DNA of 64,000 nucleotides from Candidatus Barnesiella excrementigallinarum (GCA_019114445.1 DXFL01000014.1:62001-126000); one strand, 5' to 3'; positions 25,546 to 35,516 are shown, counted from the first letter of the stretch. Translations and numbers: made by a program. Notes: generated from the letters alone by a model not told the origin.

Positions 25546-26823
25546 ATGAAAAAAATCACATTATTAATATTGGCCGTGGCTCTCTTTTCGGTAGTCGATT
25601 TGTACGCCCAAACCATTAAAGGCATACCGTATCAAACCGTGGTACGCGATGCACAGGGAAACCCTATGCCCGATCAAGAATTGACAGCACGTTTTTATAT
25701 TCAAAGAACTTTATCGACACGGACCGATGCCGAACCGGTAGTCCTGTATAGCGAAACTCATAGGGCTATGAGCGACGCTAACGGAATGGTGCGCTTGCAA
25801 GTAGGCGAGGGTACTCCTCTTAGCGGAACATTCGATGCTGTTGACTGGTGGGGAAAAGTCTCCATTAAAATCGAATTGGAACTGGCAAATACCGGGGAGT
25901 CGGTATTCACCTCTACGCAACAATTAGGAGCTGTACCTTATGCTTTGTCGGCCGAAACCGCCTTGCTGCTCAAATCGGAAGATGGCAGCCAATGGAGCTT
26001 GGAGTGCGACAACGACGGTACGCTGAAAGCCGTAGCTGTGCCTCAGCGGTTTACGAAATTGGTCTTCTCCGACGAATTTGACGGTACCGGTTTGCTCGAT
26101 GACAGCAAATGGGGATACGAAGAGGGTTATGTGCGCAACGGCGAGGAACAATATTATACCGTGGCCCGCGAGGAGAATTGCTATATGGACGACGGTTATT
26201 TGCATATAGTATGCCGTAACGATAGCTCCGTGATAGAAAATGCTTTGTATGAAAAGCCGTGGAGCGCAGGCGGTTCGAATGGTTATCGTGCCGATACGAT
26301 TATTCCCATAACCTCTGCCAGTGTCATTACCAAAGGCAAATTTGCCTTTACCTACGGTCGTGTGGAGGTGCGTGCCAAACTGCCGGTATGCTTGGGCTCT
26401 TGGCCCGCCATTTGGATGTTCCCGCAAGATCGCAGCGATTGGCCCGCTTGTGGCGAGATAGATATTATAGAACACGTGGGATATGACCCGAACAACATCT
26501 ATTTTACGGCTCACTCCACAGAATATAATAGCAATAACCAGCCCAACCGCTACGCCAATAGTGCTACCATCGAAAACCCCGAAGACTGGCATATCTATGC
26601 CTTCGAGTGGCACCCCGACAGGCTGCTTTGGTTTGTCGATGGCGAGTTGGAAGCATCGGTTATTCGGTCGCGGGTTTATTCCGATAGCAACTGGCCGTAT
26701 AACAAAGATTTCTATTTGTTGCTCAATTTCGCTTTCGGCGGCGGTTGGGGCGGTCGTAATGGAATCGACGTAACGGCTCTTCCTTTGGAATATGTGATCG
26801 ACTATGTGAGAATATATCAATAA
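25546..26823 (+). CDS. Secreted GH16 family glycoside hydrolase with N-terminal tail-fibre-like domain
   Basis: This 425-residue protein has a signal peptide (1-21), then a ~115-residue domain (IPYQTVVRDAQGNP ... GAVPYALSAETA) of the kind found at the N-terminus of many Bacteroidetes surface proteins that resemble phage tail fibres, and a GH16 catalytic domain (~170-425). The catalytic motif EIDIIE (E304, D306, E309) is intact, of the beta-bulge laminarinase-like type, so it should cut beta-1,3 or mixed-linkage glucans or a related polymer. It ends at YVRIYQ without a T9SS tail. It is 7 bases after the T9SS-tail remnant; if that unit's promoter was lost in the rearrangement, transcription of this gene may be affected. 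Confidence 0.9.
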   Translation: MKKITLLILAVALFSVVDLYAQTIKGIPYQTVVRDAQGNPMPDQELTARFYIQRTLSTRTDAEPVVLYSETHRAMSDANGMVRLQVGEGTPLSGTFDAVDWWGKVSIKIELELANTGESVFTSTQQLGAVPYALSAETALLLKSEDGSQWSLECDNDGTLKAVAVPQRFTKLVFSDEFDGTGLLDDSKWGYEEGYVRNGEEQYYTVAREENCYMDDGYLHIVCRNDSSVIENALYEKPWSAGGSNGYRADTIIPITSASVITKGKFAFTYGRVEVRAKLPVCLGSWPAIWMFPQDRSDWPACGEIDIIEHVGYDPNNIYFTAHSTEYNSNNQPNRYANSATIENPEDWHIYAFEWHPDRLLWFVDGELEASVIRSRVYSDSNWPYNKDFYLLLNFAFGGGWGGRNGIDVTALPLEYVIDYVRIYQ

Positions 26824-26851
26824 ATAGACAAAACCATAAAAAAACGAAATC

Positions 26852-28474
26852 ATGAAAAAAACAATTACGCTTGTAAGTACAGCCCTCGTGGCTGCCTTAT
26901 GCAGTTTGTCCGTCCATGCGGATAAAGTGTACTATGTAGACCCCGACGGGAACGCTCCCGAAGGAATGACCGTTGATGCCGTATATAACAAGATTGGGAC
27001 TGCTATAAATAACGTAACGGCCGATGAGCCTGTAACTATTTATCTGAAACCGAATCATGTCTTTACAGAGAACAATATGACTACCGGGACAAACCGGGTC
27101 GACTTGACGATTATCGGCGAGAATACGACAATCAATTCCAATGCGGCTCAACGTATTCTTCGTACCGAAGCTGCCCGGTTGGCGTTGAAAGGCATAACCT
27201 TTTCGGGTGTAAAAAACTATACGAGCATGGGTGGTGTCCTCTATTTTGCCGGGAATGCCAATTCACAATCCGAGTTGTTGATCGATAGCTGTGTTTTTGA
27301 AAACAATGTATTGACCGATGGTGCTGATGGCGGAGCTGCCATAGCAACCGGTACCAACGCTATGAATGTAATAACAATCACAAACAGTGTGTTCAGAAAT
27401 AACCAAACGGCAGGATATAGAGAGAGCATGAGTGGTACTTCTATTCACTTTCAAGGGAAGAATGGAAACTTCATCGTTGAAAACTCGGCTTTCCACAACA
27501 ATGCAATCAATTCGAACAATGGGGCTATGGCCATAGGTATTGTCAACGGTTCGAATGTACAAGCTCGTATTGCCAATGTTACTTTCTATAACAACACGAC
27601 AAAGGGACTTCCCACCGGATCGGTACCCAATATTTTGATAAAAGGGACCTCTGATGTCGTATCCGTTGTAAATAGCAGTTTCTACTTCGATTTGAGAGAA
27701 GAGTCTGATGATGAGGGCGATCAAACCCTGATGAAAGAGGTTTACAAGAGAACTTCGGCTGTCAATATCAACGGTACCGGCAACAATACGTTGCATTTTG
27801 TCAACAATGTTGTTGTGGGACTGCGCAATGCCGTTATTTCTCCTGCGGCTACCGGCCGGACAATCGTTTGCCAAAACAATTATAGCGTGGTATTGGAACC
27901 TCATGCGTATGTACCCGAATTGGCCGACAGTGAGAATGGAAATGTGTTGTTGACAGGTCGTGAATCGAATTTGGGCGATCCCTTTATCGCCGATATCGAT
28001 GCTTTGACCGCATTGATGCCTTCGGCCGGTTTGGTTACCGAGTTGAGTACCGACAATTTCGTACCCTATTTGGCCATAGAAAAAACGAGTCCGCTTGTTA
28101 ATGCCGGTGTAAACGAATATATGGTTGCCGATGAAAACATCGTACCTGAGTTCGATGTATTGGGCAATGCCCGTGAAGACGGTTATGTAGATATAGGTGT
28201 ATTCGAATATGTAAACGATGATCCTTCGACCGGTATCGCCGACAATGATTTGAGTGAAAAATTGACGGTATATGTACAAGATGGCCAGTTGGTTATCGAG
28301 AACCATGCCGATACGGTATTCGAAGTAAGCCTCGTACAAGTAGACGGACGTTTGGTCGCAGCCATGCCGTTGTATCAATCGGTAACTGTCGACAAGGGCG
28401 CTTTGTCGCACGGAGTTTTGTTGGTGGTAGCAACCGACGGAACCACACAAATAATCAAGAAAGTAATTTTATAA
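26852..28474 (+). CDS. Surface beta-helix protein with choice-of-anchor Q-like region and T9SS-type tail (A)
   Basis: This 540-residue protein has a signal peptide (about 1-23), then a right-handed parallel beta-helix (~70-350) seen as repeated short strands rich in Asn and Val/Ile (LLIDSCVFENN, ITITNSVFRNN, FIVENSAFHNN). A segment ending VDIGVFEY (~445) is typical of choice-of-anchor Q proteins. The last ~75 residues look like a T9SS sorting domain (VSLVQVDGRLV ... HGVLLVVATDG ... IIKKVIL). The fold is shared by pectate-lyase-like enzymes and adhesins; no catalytic residues are assigned. It follows the GH16 gene after 28 bases and precedes a clear relative by 20 bases. Confidence 0.82.
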   Translation: MKKTITLVSTALVAALCSLSVHADKVYYVDPDGNAPEGMTVDAVYNKIGTAINNVTADEPVTIYLKPNHVFTENNMTTGTNRVDLTIIGENTTINSNAAQRILRTEAARLALKGITFSGVKNYTSMGGVLYFAGNANSQSELLIDSCVFENNVLTDGADGGAAIATGTNAMNVITITNSVFRNNQTAGYRESMSGTSIHFQGKNGNFIVENSAFHNNAINSNNGAMAIGIVNGSNVQARIANVTFYNNTTKGLPTGSVPNILIKGTSDVVSVVNSSFYFDLREESDDEGDQTLMKEVYKRTSAVNINGTGNNTLHFVNNVVVGLRNAVISPAATGRTIVCQNNYSVVLEPHAYVPELADSENGNVLLTGRESNLGDPFIADIDALTALMPSAGLVTELSTDNFVPYLAIEKTSPLVNAGVNEYMVADENIVPEFDVLGNAREDGYVDIGVFEYVNDDPSTGIADNDLSEKLTVYVQDGQLVIENHADTVFEVSLVQVDGRLVAAMPLYQSVTVDKGALSHGVLLVVATDGTTQIIKKVIL

Positions 28475-28494
28475 ATATTAAATAACAACAACTT

Positions 28495-30066
28495 ATGAAC
28501 AAGAAAGTTTTATTGGGCCTGATGGCAGCTTGTTTGGGTGTAAACGCATTTGCTGCTACTGAAATTTATGTAAAGGCCAGCACGGGTAACGATAGTTACA
28601 ATGGTGCATCGTGGAATACCGCTTTTAAGACCGTACAAAAAGCAATAGCAAGTGTAAACGAGAATGAAGAGACTATCATCTATTTGGAGGCCAATACGGT
28701 TTTCGATACAGGTGGTCAGTTGGACTTGGGCAACAACAAAATTGTTTCGATTATCGGTAACAATACCACGCTTCGTGCTGCCGAGAAAGCCGGTAAAGAT
28801 GGAGGCGAGGGCGCTCGTATTTTGCGTGCCGTAGCCGGTTGTGATCTTACGGTAAAAGGCATTACCTTCCTCAATGGACGTCAAATCGAATACAATCCGG
28901 GTGGCGGTCTGTTCTTTGCCGGAAACACGTTGGTGGTAGATAGCTGCCAATTTATCGACAATGAGTCGGGTTCGGGAGGTTCTGGTGTGGCTTCTCGCGG
29001 TAAAGACGTAATTGTGCGCAACTCTTATTTCGATGGAAACTATGTAAACAGCGGTTATGGTACGGGTGCTGCTATTGTACAAGCTGGTGTAAATAACGGC
29101 GATGCCGGTACTTTGCTGGTAGAAAATTGCACCTTCTATCGCAATGACCTGAATGGTGTGGGTAGTGCCATCTCTACCAAAGATGCCGGTGCCGGTTATA
29201 CAAATGTAAAAGAGGTGAAAATCGTTAACAGCATCTTTATTTCGAATACTTCTGAACTTACCAATCAAGCTGCCATCGACGTGACCGATTCGTCGGGCGA
29301 GGCTGCGATAAAACTGATTAACAACACTTTCTATGATAACGACGGAGCTTTGCGTATTGGCGATATTTATAGTTCGGACGGCGGTGAGTTGATTATGATC
29401 AACAACTTGATATTTGCCAATATGTCGGGTATCTTCGGAGCCGATGGTTATTCTGTGGCCGACTTGCGTGATCCTATTATCGGTTATAACAATATCGTCG
29501 TAGGCGGTGAGCGTGGCGTTAACGAAAATATCGACGACGAGTGCTTCAACGACAAGAAAGATCAATATAACAACCGGGTAGAGACTACGGCTACTTATCC
29601 TTTGTCGATGGTTGCATTGTCTACTACATTGTCTACCGACAACTATGTTCCTTACTTGGCCTTGACTGCCGAAAACAGTGATGCTGTAAATGCCGGATAT
29701 GCCAGTGGCGTATATGCCGACCTTATCCCCACGGTCGATATTCGTGGCTATGGAGTAGCTGGTACAAGAGACATCGGTGCGTATGAATATGGTGGTGTAC
29801 CTGTTCCGCCGTCGGCAATTTCTTCGTTGAAAGCCGATGAGGCAGACTCCTTCGTGTTTACTCAAAACAGTAGCGAAATTACGGTTGTGAATACGGACGA
29901 CCGCGAGATGACTTTGACTGTTGTCGATCTTTTGGGCCGTACGATTTATTCGGCACAAGGTACCGGTATGTTGACGGTGAACAAAGGAAATATCGATTCG
30001 CGTTGCGTGGTATTGGTTGTAAACGATGGTGTGAACAAGAAAGCACAAAAGATGATTTTGTACTAA
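28495..30066 (+). CDS. Surface beta-helix protein with choice-of-anchor Q-like region and T9SS-type tail (B)
   Basis: This 523-residue protein has the same domain order as its upstream neighbour: signal peptide (1-20), beta-helix (~65-330, with LVVDSCQFIDN, VIVRNSYFDGN, LLVENCTFYRN, VKIVNSIFISN), a segment ending RDIGAYEYG, and a C-terminal sorting domain (MTLTVVDLLGRTIYS ... KKAQKMILY). The two genes are probably old tandem duplicates, since the order is kept but sequence identity is low. Function is unknown; surface glycan binding or cleavage together with the GH16 enzyme is an inference from location. A strong terminator follows. Confidence 0.82.
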   Translation: MNKKVLLGLMAACLGVNAFAATEIYVKASTGNDSYNGASWNTAFKTVQKAIASVNENEETIIYLEANTVFDTGGQLDLGNNKIVSIIGNNTTLRAAEKAGKDGGEGARILRAVAGCDLTVKGITFLNGRQIEYNPGGGLFFAGNTLVVDSCQFIDNESGSGGSGVASRGKDVIVRNSYFDGNYVNSGYGTGAAIVQAGVNNGDAGTLLVENCTFYRNDLNGVGSAISTKDAGAGYTNVKEVKIVNSIFISNTSELTNQAAIDVTDSSGEAAIKLINNTFYDNDGALRIGDIYSSDGGELIMINNLIFANMSGIFGADGYSVADLRDPIIGYNNIVVGGERGVNENIDDECFNDKKDQYNNRVETTATYPLSMVALSTTLSTDNYVPYLALTAENSDAVNAGYASGVYADLIPTVDIRGYGVAGTRDIGAYEYGGVPVPPSAISSLKADEADSFVFTQNSSEITVVNTDDREMTLTVVDLLGRTIYSAQGTGMLTVNKGNIDSRCVVLVVNDGVNKKAQKMILY

Positions 30067-30097
30067 TAGGTTTTCATACGATATAGTAATTTGAAGA

Positions 30098-30140
30098 AGC
30101 CGCCCGGCCTGAAAGAAATCAGGAGCCGGGCGGCTTTTTG
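30098..30140 (+). terminator. Rho-independent terminator of the GH16/beta-helix operon
   Basis: An 11-bp perfect GC-rich stem (30098-30108 with 30125-30135) is followed by five T. Confidence 0.9.
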
Positions 30141-30259
30141 TTTCCTGCTGCGTAGGTTTATTGGGCGATAAAAGTCGATGCTTGGGCAGGTTTGTTGTCC
30201 GATGGGCTGCACATTGGGGAATTTCGGGGCGAAATACCTCCTTTTTATTTTAGTATTTC

Positions 30260-30294
30260 TTTGTTTTTTATCTACTCGGCTTTTCGTATCTTTG
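30260..30294 (+). promoter_or_regulatory. Promoter of the M23 peptidase gene
   Basis: TATCTTTG (30287-30294) matches the -7 consensus. The nearest TTTG (30260-30263) is 23 bases upstream, slightly longer than usual. Confidence 0.6.
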
Positions 30295-30322
30295 CCCCTC
30301 ATAGAAAGGACAAAGAAATATT

Positions 30323-31981
30323 ATGCGATTACCGGCTATATGTTTATCGGTCATCTTGGCTTTGGGAACGGGGATATGTAAAAGCGAGATGATACCACCT
30401 TTGAAAATTCCCTTGTTGATGAGTGCCAATTTCGGCGAATTGCGACCCAACCATTTCCATTCGGGAATCGATTTGAAAACACAAGGTCGTACCGGCCTTC
30501 CCGTTTATGCGATGGACGAAGGCTACGTGGCCCGGGTTGTGGTTTCGCCGTGGGGATTCGGCCGGGCCGTTTACCTCAATCACCCGTCGGGTTTGACAAC
30601 CGTCTACGGCCATTTGGAGCGTTTTGCCCCGTTTATCGACGAAATTGTCCGCCGGCAGCAATATGAGCAGGAAGATTTTTCAATCGACTGCGAGTTTGCC
30701 GAAGGCGAGATTCCAGTCAATCAAGGCGACATAATCGGATACAGCGGGAATGCCGGTTCGTCGGGTGGCCCGCATTTGCACTTGGACGTGCGCGATACCA
30801 ACACGCAAGACCCTATGGACCCGCAGGAGTGGCTTTCGCCCTATATTACCGACGATGTGGCTCCCGAAGTGCGCCGACTGGTGTTCTACAATCACGATGG
30901 TGTCATGGGCAATACTACCCGAAGGACCGAACGGAAAGCCATACGCAGTGCTGCCGGGGCCTATTCTATCGGCGAACCGGTATCGGTATGGGGCGATGTA
31001 TCGTTTGGTATCGAAGCCTACGACCGCATGACAGGTACAACCAATAAATACGGTGTCCATCAAGTCGATTTGTACATCGACGATTCGCTCTTTTCCTCGG
31101 TAGGTATTTCGCGCTATTCGTTCGACGATACGCGGTATATCAACTCCTTCTCCGAGGGTAGCAAGATCATGCGCACCTATGTAGCTCCGGGCAATCGTTT
31201 GGAGTCGATATATAAGCAGGTCGAAAACCGGGGTATACTCCATGTCGATGAGGAACGCATTTATCGGTGCCGTTATGTGTTGACCGATTATGACGGCAAT
31301 CGCTCGTATATCGATTTTTCGCTGTCGGGGAAACTTCAAGAACCGGTTGCTCCTCAAAAGTCGGGCATATATTTCTCCTATGCGGTGGACAATCTGTATA
31401 AAAAAGACGATTTCGGAATTTTCGTACCCGCAGGGGCTTTGTACGAAAATCTCGATTTCACGCGGCGGAAAATCGCTTCGCCTCAATATTGTTCCGATAC
31501 TCATGTTATAGCCCCTTCCGAGGTGTCGCTTCATCGTCCAGCCGAGATTTCGGTACGGTTGACGGTCGATACTCTCGCCAACAAATCGCGTTACTATTTG
31601 GTGCGGCTTAAAAACAACAAGCGTTATGCCGTAAACGGGGAGTACGAAGAGGGGTGGTACAAAGCTAAAATCCGCAATTTCGGTTCTTATGCCGTTGCCA
31701 TCGATTCCTTACCGCCGAAAGTGCGGCCGCTTACCCCCGAACGATGGGGTAGCCGGGGGAGTGTGGTCCTGAAAATCTCCGATGGGGAGAGCGGTGTGAA
31801 AAGTTACCGCGGCGAGATCGACGGTAAATTCGTCTTGTTCGAATTGGACGGAAAGACGGGCCGTATCTCGTATCGGTTGGAGAGTAACCGGGTGAAGAAG
31901 GGCGGCGAACACGATTTGCGTGTGACCGTTACCGATATGTGCGGCAACGAACAAACCTATTCCGACACTTTTGTATGGTAA
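30323..31981 (+). CDS. M23 family zinc metallopeptidase (LytM domain), exported
   Basis: This 552-residue protein has an N-terminal signal segment and a LytM/M23 domain at about 35-170 with the zinc ligands HSGID (His46, Asp50) and HLH (His151, His153), so the peptidoglycan-peptidase site looks complete. The remaining ~370 residues are beta-rich without a family I recognise, including an Ig-like end (VVLKISDGESGVKSYRGEIDG). It probably trims cell-wall peptide cross-links in the periplasm. It has its own promoter, and the C69 peptidase gene starts 19 bases after its stop. Confidence 0.9.
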   Translation: MRLPAICLSVILALGTGICKSEMIPPLKIPLLMSANFGELRPNHFHSGIDLKTQGRTGLPVYAMDEGYVARVVVSPWGFGRAVYLNHPSGLTTVYGHLERFAPFIDEIVRRQQYEQEDFSIDCEFAEGEIPVNQGDIIGYSGNAGSSGGPHLHLDVRDTNTQDPMDPQEWLSPYITDDVAPEVRRLVFYNHDGVMGNTTRRTERKAIRSAAGAYSIGEPVSVWGDVSFGIEAYDRMTGTTNKYGVHQVDLYIDDSLFSSVGISRYSFDDTRYINSFSEGSKIMRTYVAPGNRLESIYKQVENRGILHVDEERIYRCRYVLTDYDGNRSYIDFSLSGKLQEPVAPQKSGIYFSYAVDNLYKKDDFGIFVPAGALYENLDFTRRKIASPQYCSDTHVIAPSEVSLHRPAEISVRLTVDTLANKSRYYLVRLKNNKRYAVNGEYEEGWYKAKIRNFGSYAVAIDSLPPKVRPLTPERWGSRGSVVLKISDGESGVKSYRGEIDGKFVLFELDGKTGRISYRLESNRVKKGGEHDLRVTVTDMCGNEQTYSDTFVW

Positions 31982-32000
31982 ATAAAAAAACGACAGATAT

Positions 32001-33644
32001 ATGAAAAAGATTGCAATTTTATCTCTTTTGACTGTGGCGGCCTGGCCGCAGGTGTGGGCTTGCACGAGCTTGATAGCCGGCAGGCTGGCTACGACCGACG
32101 GGAGTGTGCTGGTCACCTATTCGGCCGACTCCCATACTTTGTATGGCTCCTTAACCTCTTCGCCGGCTGCCGATTGGCCCAAAGAGTCCATGCGACCCGT
32201 TATCGAGTGGGACACCAACAAACCGCTGGGCGAGATCGAACAGGTAGAGCACACCTATGCCGTGTTGGGCAACATGAACGAACATCAGGTTACGATTGTC
32301 GAGTCGACATGGGGCGGTCGTCCCGAGTTGGTCGATACGACCGGTATTATCGATTACGGTTCGCTCATGCAGATTGGGCTCGAACGGGCAAAGACCGCCC
32401 GCGAGGCCATCAAGGTAATGACCGGTTTGGTGAAGAAGTATGGGTATTACAGTAGTGGCGAATCGTTTACTATTGCCGATCCCAACGAGGTTTGGGTTAT
32501 GGATATGATTGGCAAGGGCCCGGGGCGCCGGGGTGCCGTGTGGGTGGCTATCCGTATTCCCGACGACTGTATCGCCGGTCATGCCAACTACCCCCGCATT
32601 CACAAAATACCGTTGGACGATAAGGAGAACTGTCTCTATTCGCCCGATGTCATTTCGTTTGCCCGTGAGATGGGCTATTTCGAGGGGTTGAACAAAGATT
32701 TCAGCTTTGCCCAAGCCTATTATCCCGCCGATTTCGGAGGGTTGCGAGCTTGCGATGCCCGCGTATGGGCCTTTTTCCGCAAGTACGATAAGACGATGGA
32801 CAACTATTTGCCTTATATCAATGGCGAGGTGTTCAATCCCTTCCCCCTTTATATCAAACCCGACCGCAAACTTTCGGTACAGGATATGAAAGAGGCTATG
32901 CGCGACCACTTCGAGGACACACCTTTCGACATGACGCAAGATGTGGGTGCCGGTCCCTTCAAGGTGCCTTATCGTTTCCGTCCCATGTCGTTCGAGGTAG
33001 AGGGTAAATCCTACTGTATGGAGCGTGCCATCGCCACGCAGCAAACCGGTTTTACCCTTGTGGGACAAATGCGCAACTGGTTACCCGATCCCATAGGCGG
33101 AGTGCTTTGGTTCGGGGTCGACGATGCCAACACTTGTATTTATGTGCCCATATATTGTGGCATTACCGAGGTTCCCGACTGTTTCAGCCCCGACAACGGG
33201 TCGCTGTATCGCTTCTCGTGGACATCGGCTTTTTGGATTCACAACTGGGTAGCCAATATGGCTTATGCCCGTTATGAACCTATGATTGGCGACATTCGCA
33301 AGGTGCAGACCGCTATCGAGACATCGCTCAATACCCGGCAAAGCGCCATCGACAAGGCGGCTGCCGATTTGTATGCCACTTCGCCGGACGAGGCCATCGC
33401 ATTCCTTACTCAATATAGCGGCGAAGCTGCCGAGGCATCGACGGCCCGTTGGAAAGAGTTGGGCGAATACCTTATGGTAAAATTCCTCGACGGGAATGTG
33501 AAACGCGAAGAGAACGGCGCTTTTAAGGAAAACGGCTATGGCTTGCCCGATTCGCCTCTTTTCCCCGGTTACTCTAAGGAGTATTACGAAGAGATTGTGC
33601 GTCAAACCGGAGACCGATTCCTCGAAACACCTCCCCAATTTTAA
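32001..33644 (+). CDS. C69 family dipeptidase, exported
   Basis: This 547-residue N-terminal-nucleophile hydrolase should cleave dipeptides. The predicted signal peptide ends just before Cys21 (VWA/CTSLIAG), so signal cleavage would expose the catalytic N-terminal Cys. The following LATTDGSVLVTYSADSH segment is the C69/PepD signature. Other recognisable parts are YGYYSSGESFTIADP and a helical C-terminus. It follows the M23 peptidase gene by 19 bases; together they could recycle cell-wall or dietary peptides, which is an inference. Confidence 0.92.
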   Translation: MKKIAILSLLTVAAWPQVWACTSLIAGRLATTDGSVLVTYSADSHTLYGSLTSSPAADWPKESMRPVIEWDTNKPLGEIEQVEHTYAVLGNMNEHQVTIVESTWGGRPELVDTTGIIDYGSLMQIGLERAKTAREAIKVMTGLVKKYGYYSSGESFTIADPNEVWVMDMIGKGPGRRGAVWVAIRIPDDCIAGHANYPRIHKIPLDDKENCLYSPDVISFAREMGYFEGLNKDFSFAQAYYPADFGGLRACDARVWAFFRKYDKTMDNYLPYINGEVFNPFPLYIKPDRKLSVQDMKEAMRDHFEDTPFDMTQDVGAGPFKVPYRFRPMSFEVEGKSYCMERAIATQQTGFTLVGQMRNWLPDPIGGVLWFGVDDANTCIYVPIYCGITEVPDCFSPDNGSLYRFSWTSAFWIHNWVANMAYARYEPMIGDIRKVQTAIETSLNTRQSAIDKAAADLYATSPDEAIAFLTQYSGEAAEASTARWKELGEYLMVKFLDGNVKREENGAFKENGYGLPDSPLFPGYSKEYYEEIVRQTGDRFLETPPQF

Positions 33645-33695
33645 TACCGGACTTGCCCCCGAATGTTAAATTGATGAGAAACTTTTGCTTAATTC

Positions 33696-33727
33696 TTGCG
33701 GCAGTCTCGCGGAAATAAGTAAATTTG
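33696..33727 (+). promoter_or_regulatory. Promoter of the phosphoglucomutase gene
   Basis: TAAATTTG (33720-33727) matches the -7 consensus. TTG at 33696-33698 lies 21 bases upstream as an imperfect -33 box. Confidence 0.6.
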
Positions 33728-33764
33728 TCACAGAAGAAATAATTAACTATTGAATTCTGAAAAT

Positions 33765-35516
33765 ATGGGAAACGAAGAATTATTGAAACAAGTGATTGCC
33801 AAAGCCCAAGTATGGTTGGGCGAAGGTTATGACGAGGAGACCAAAGCAGCTGTGCGGGCTATGCTCGACAACGAGGATAAAACCGATTTGATTGAGGCTT
33901 TCTACAAAGACCTCGAATTTGGTACGGGTGGTTTGCGTGGTATTATGGGTGCAGGTACCAACCGCATGAACATCTACACCGTAGGTGCCGCCACACAAGG
34001 CCTTTCGAACTATTTGAAAAAGGCTTTTGCCGACCTGCCCCAAATTAAAGTGGCTATCGGTCACGACTGCCGCAACAACAGCCGTAAGTTTGCCGAGGTA
34101 GCTGCCGACATTTTCTCGGCCAACGGTATTAAAGTCTATCTGTTCGACGCCCTGCGTCCTACTCCCGAAGTCTCTTTCGCTATTCGCGAGTTGGGTTGCC
34201 AAAGCGGTGTAATCCTTACCGCCTCGCACAACCCCAAAGAGTACAACGGTTATAAAGCCTATTGGAGCGACGGCGCGCAAATGATTGCCCCGCACGACAA
34301 AAACACCATCGACGAGGTGAACAAAATCACTTCGGTGAAAGAGGTGAAATTCAAGGGTAACCGCGACCTTATCGAGATTATCGGCGAGGAGATTGACCGT
34401 CGTTATCTCGACCGTATCAAGACCCTCTCGCTCAGTCCCGAGGCTATTGCCCACCATCACGACATGAAAATCGTTTATACGCCTATTCACGGTACCGGCG
34501 TGCGTCTTATTCCTGCATCGTTGAAGAACTTCGGGTTTACCAATATCATTCATGTGCCCGAACAAGATGTGGTAAGCGGCGATTTCCCCACCGTTGTTTC
34601 GCCTAACCCCGAGGAGCCTGCTGCCCTCGATATGGCTATTAAGAAAGCTATCGAAACCGACGCCGAACTGGTGATGGCCTCCGACCCCGATGCCGACCGT
34701 ATCGGTATCGCCGTGCGCAACGACAAGGGCGAGTTTGTGCTCGTGAACGGAAACCAGATAGTCATGATATTCCTTAACTACCTCATGACCCGCAACAAAG
34801 AACTGGGATTGCTCAAAGGCAACGAGTATATCGTAAAAACCATTGTGACTACCGAAACCATCAAGACCATTGCCGAGCGCAACGGATTCAAGATGTACGA
34901 CTGCTACACCGGTTTCAAATGGATCGCTTCGGTTATCCGTGATAACGAGGGGAAAGCCCGCTATATTGGCGGTGGCGAAGAGAGCTATGGTTTCTTGCCC
35001 GAAGATTTCGTGCGCGACAAAGATTCCGTTTCGTCCATTTCGCTCATGGCCGAGATTGCAGCATGGGCCAAAGACAAAGGCATGACCATGTATCAAATGT
35101 TGCAAGACATTTATATCAAATATGGTTATTCCAAAGAGAAAGGTATCTCGGTTGTTCGCAAAGGTAAATCGGGAGCCGAGGAGATTGTAGCCATGATGAA
35201 GAATTTCAGGGCAAATCCGATGAAAGAATTGGGCGGTTCGCCTGTGGTGCTGGTAAAAGACTACGAGTTGCTCGAAGCCTTCAATCCTGCAACCGGCGAA
35301 AAGACAAAACTCGATATGCCTACCACCTCCAACGTACTGCAATATTTTACGGCCGATGGTTCTAAGGTGTCGATTCGTCCTTCGGGTACCGAGCCTAAGA
35401 TTAAATTCTATATCGAGGTTCGTGGTATCAAGATGGATAGCTATGCCGACTACGACGCTGCCAATGCCGCAGCCGACGCCAAGATCGAAGCCATTAAAAA
35501 ACAATTGGGCATTTGA
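33765..35516 (+). CDS. Phosphoglucomutase/phosphomannomutase family protein
   Basis: This 583-residue alpha-D-phosphohexomutase should interconvert hexose 1- and 6-phosphates for sugar-nucleotide and glycogen metabolism. It has GTGGLRGIMG at the N-terminus, the phosphoserine loop TASHNP (Ser154), the Mg2+ loop DPDADRIG, the sugar-specificity loop GGGEESYG and the C-terminal phosphate-binding SIRPSGTEPK. The ATG at 33765 is preferred over an upstream TTG at 33750. Length fits the PgcA-like long form. It is a single-gene unit. Confidence 0.95.
   Translation: MGNEELLKQVIAKAQVWLGEGYDEETKAAVRAMLDNEDKTDLIEAFYKDLEFGTGGLRGIMGAGTNRMNIYTVGAATQGLSNYLKKAFADLPQIKVAIGHDCRNNSRKFAEVAADIFSANGIKVYLFDALRPTPEVSFAIRELGCQSGVILTASHNPKEYNGYKAYWSDGAQMIAPHDKNTIDEVNKITSVKEVKFKGNRDLIEIIGEEIDRRYLDRIKTLSLSPEAIAHHHDMKIVYTPIHGTGVRLIPASLKNFGFTNIIHVPEQDVVSGDFPTVVSPNPEEPAALDMAIKKAIETDAELVMASDPDADRIGIAVRNDKGEFVLVNGNQIVMIFLNYLMTRNKELGLLKGNEYIVKTIVTTETIKTIAERNGFKMYDCYTGFKWIASVIRDNEGKARYIGGGEESYGFLPEDFVRDKDSVSSISLMAEIAAWAKDKGMTMYQMLQDIYIKYGYSKEKGISVVRKGKSGAEEIVAMMKNFRANPMKELGGSPVVLVKDYELLEAFNPATGEKTKLDMPTTSNVLQYFTADGSKVSIRPSGTEPKIKFYIEVRGIKMDSYADYDAANAAADAKIEAIKKQLGI

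Noticed and set aside
25149..25625. Open minus-strand frame that would extend the GH3 protein by about 159 residues
   Set aside because: The extension shows no GH3 features and is exactly antisense to a convincing T9SS sorting domain and the start of the GH16 gene.
30141..30259. GC-rich stretch before the M23 peptidase promoter as a possible RNA gene
   Set aside because: No promoter plus terminator pair and no stable fold were found there.
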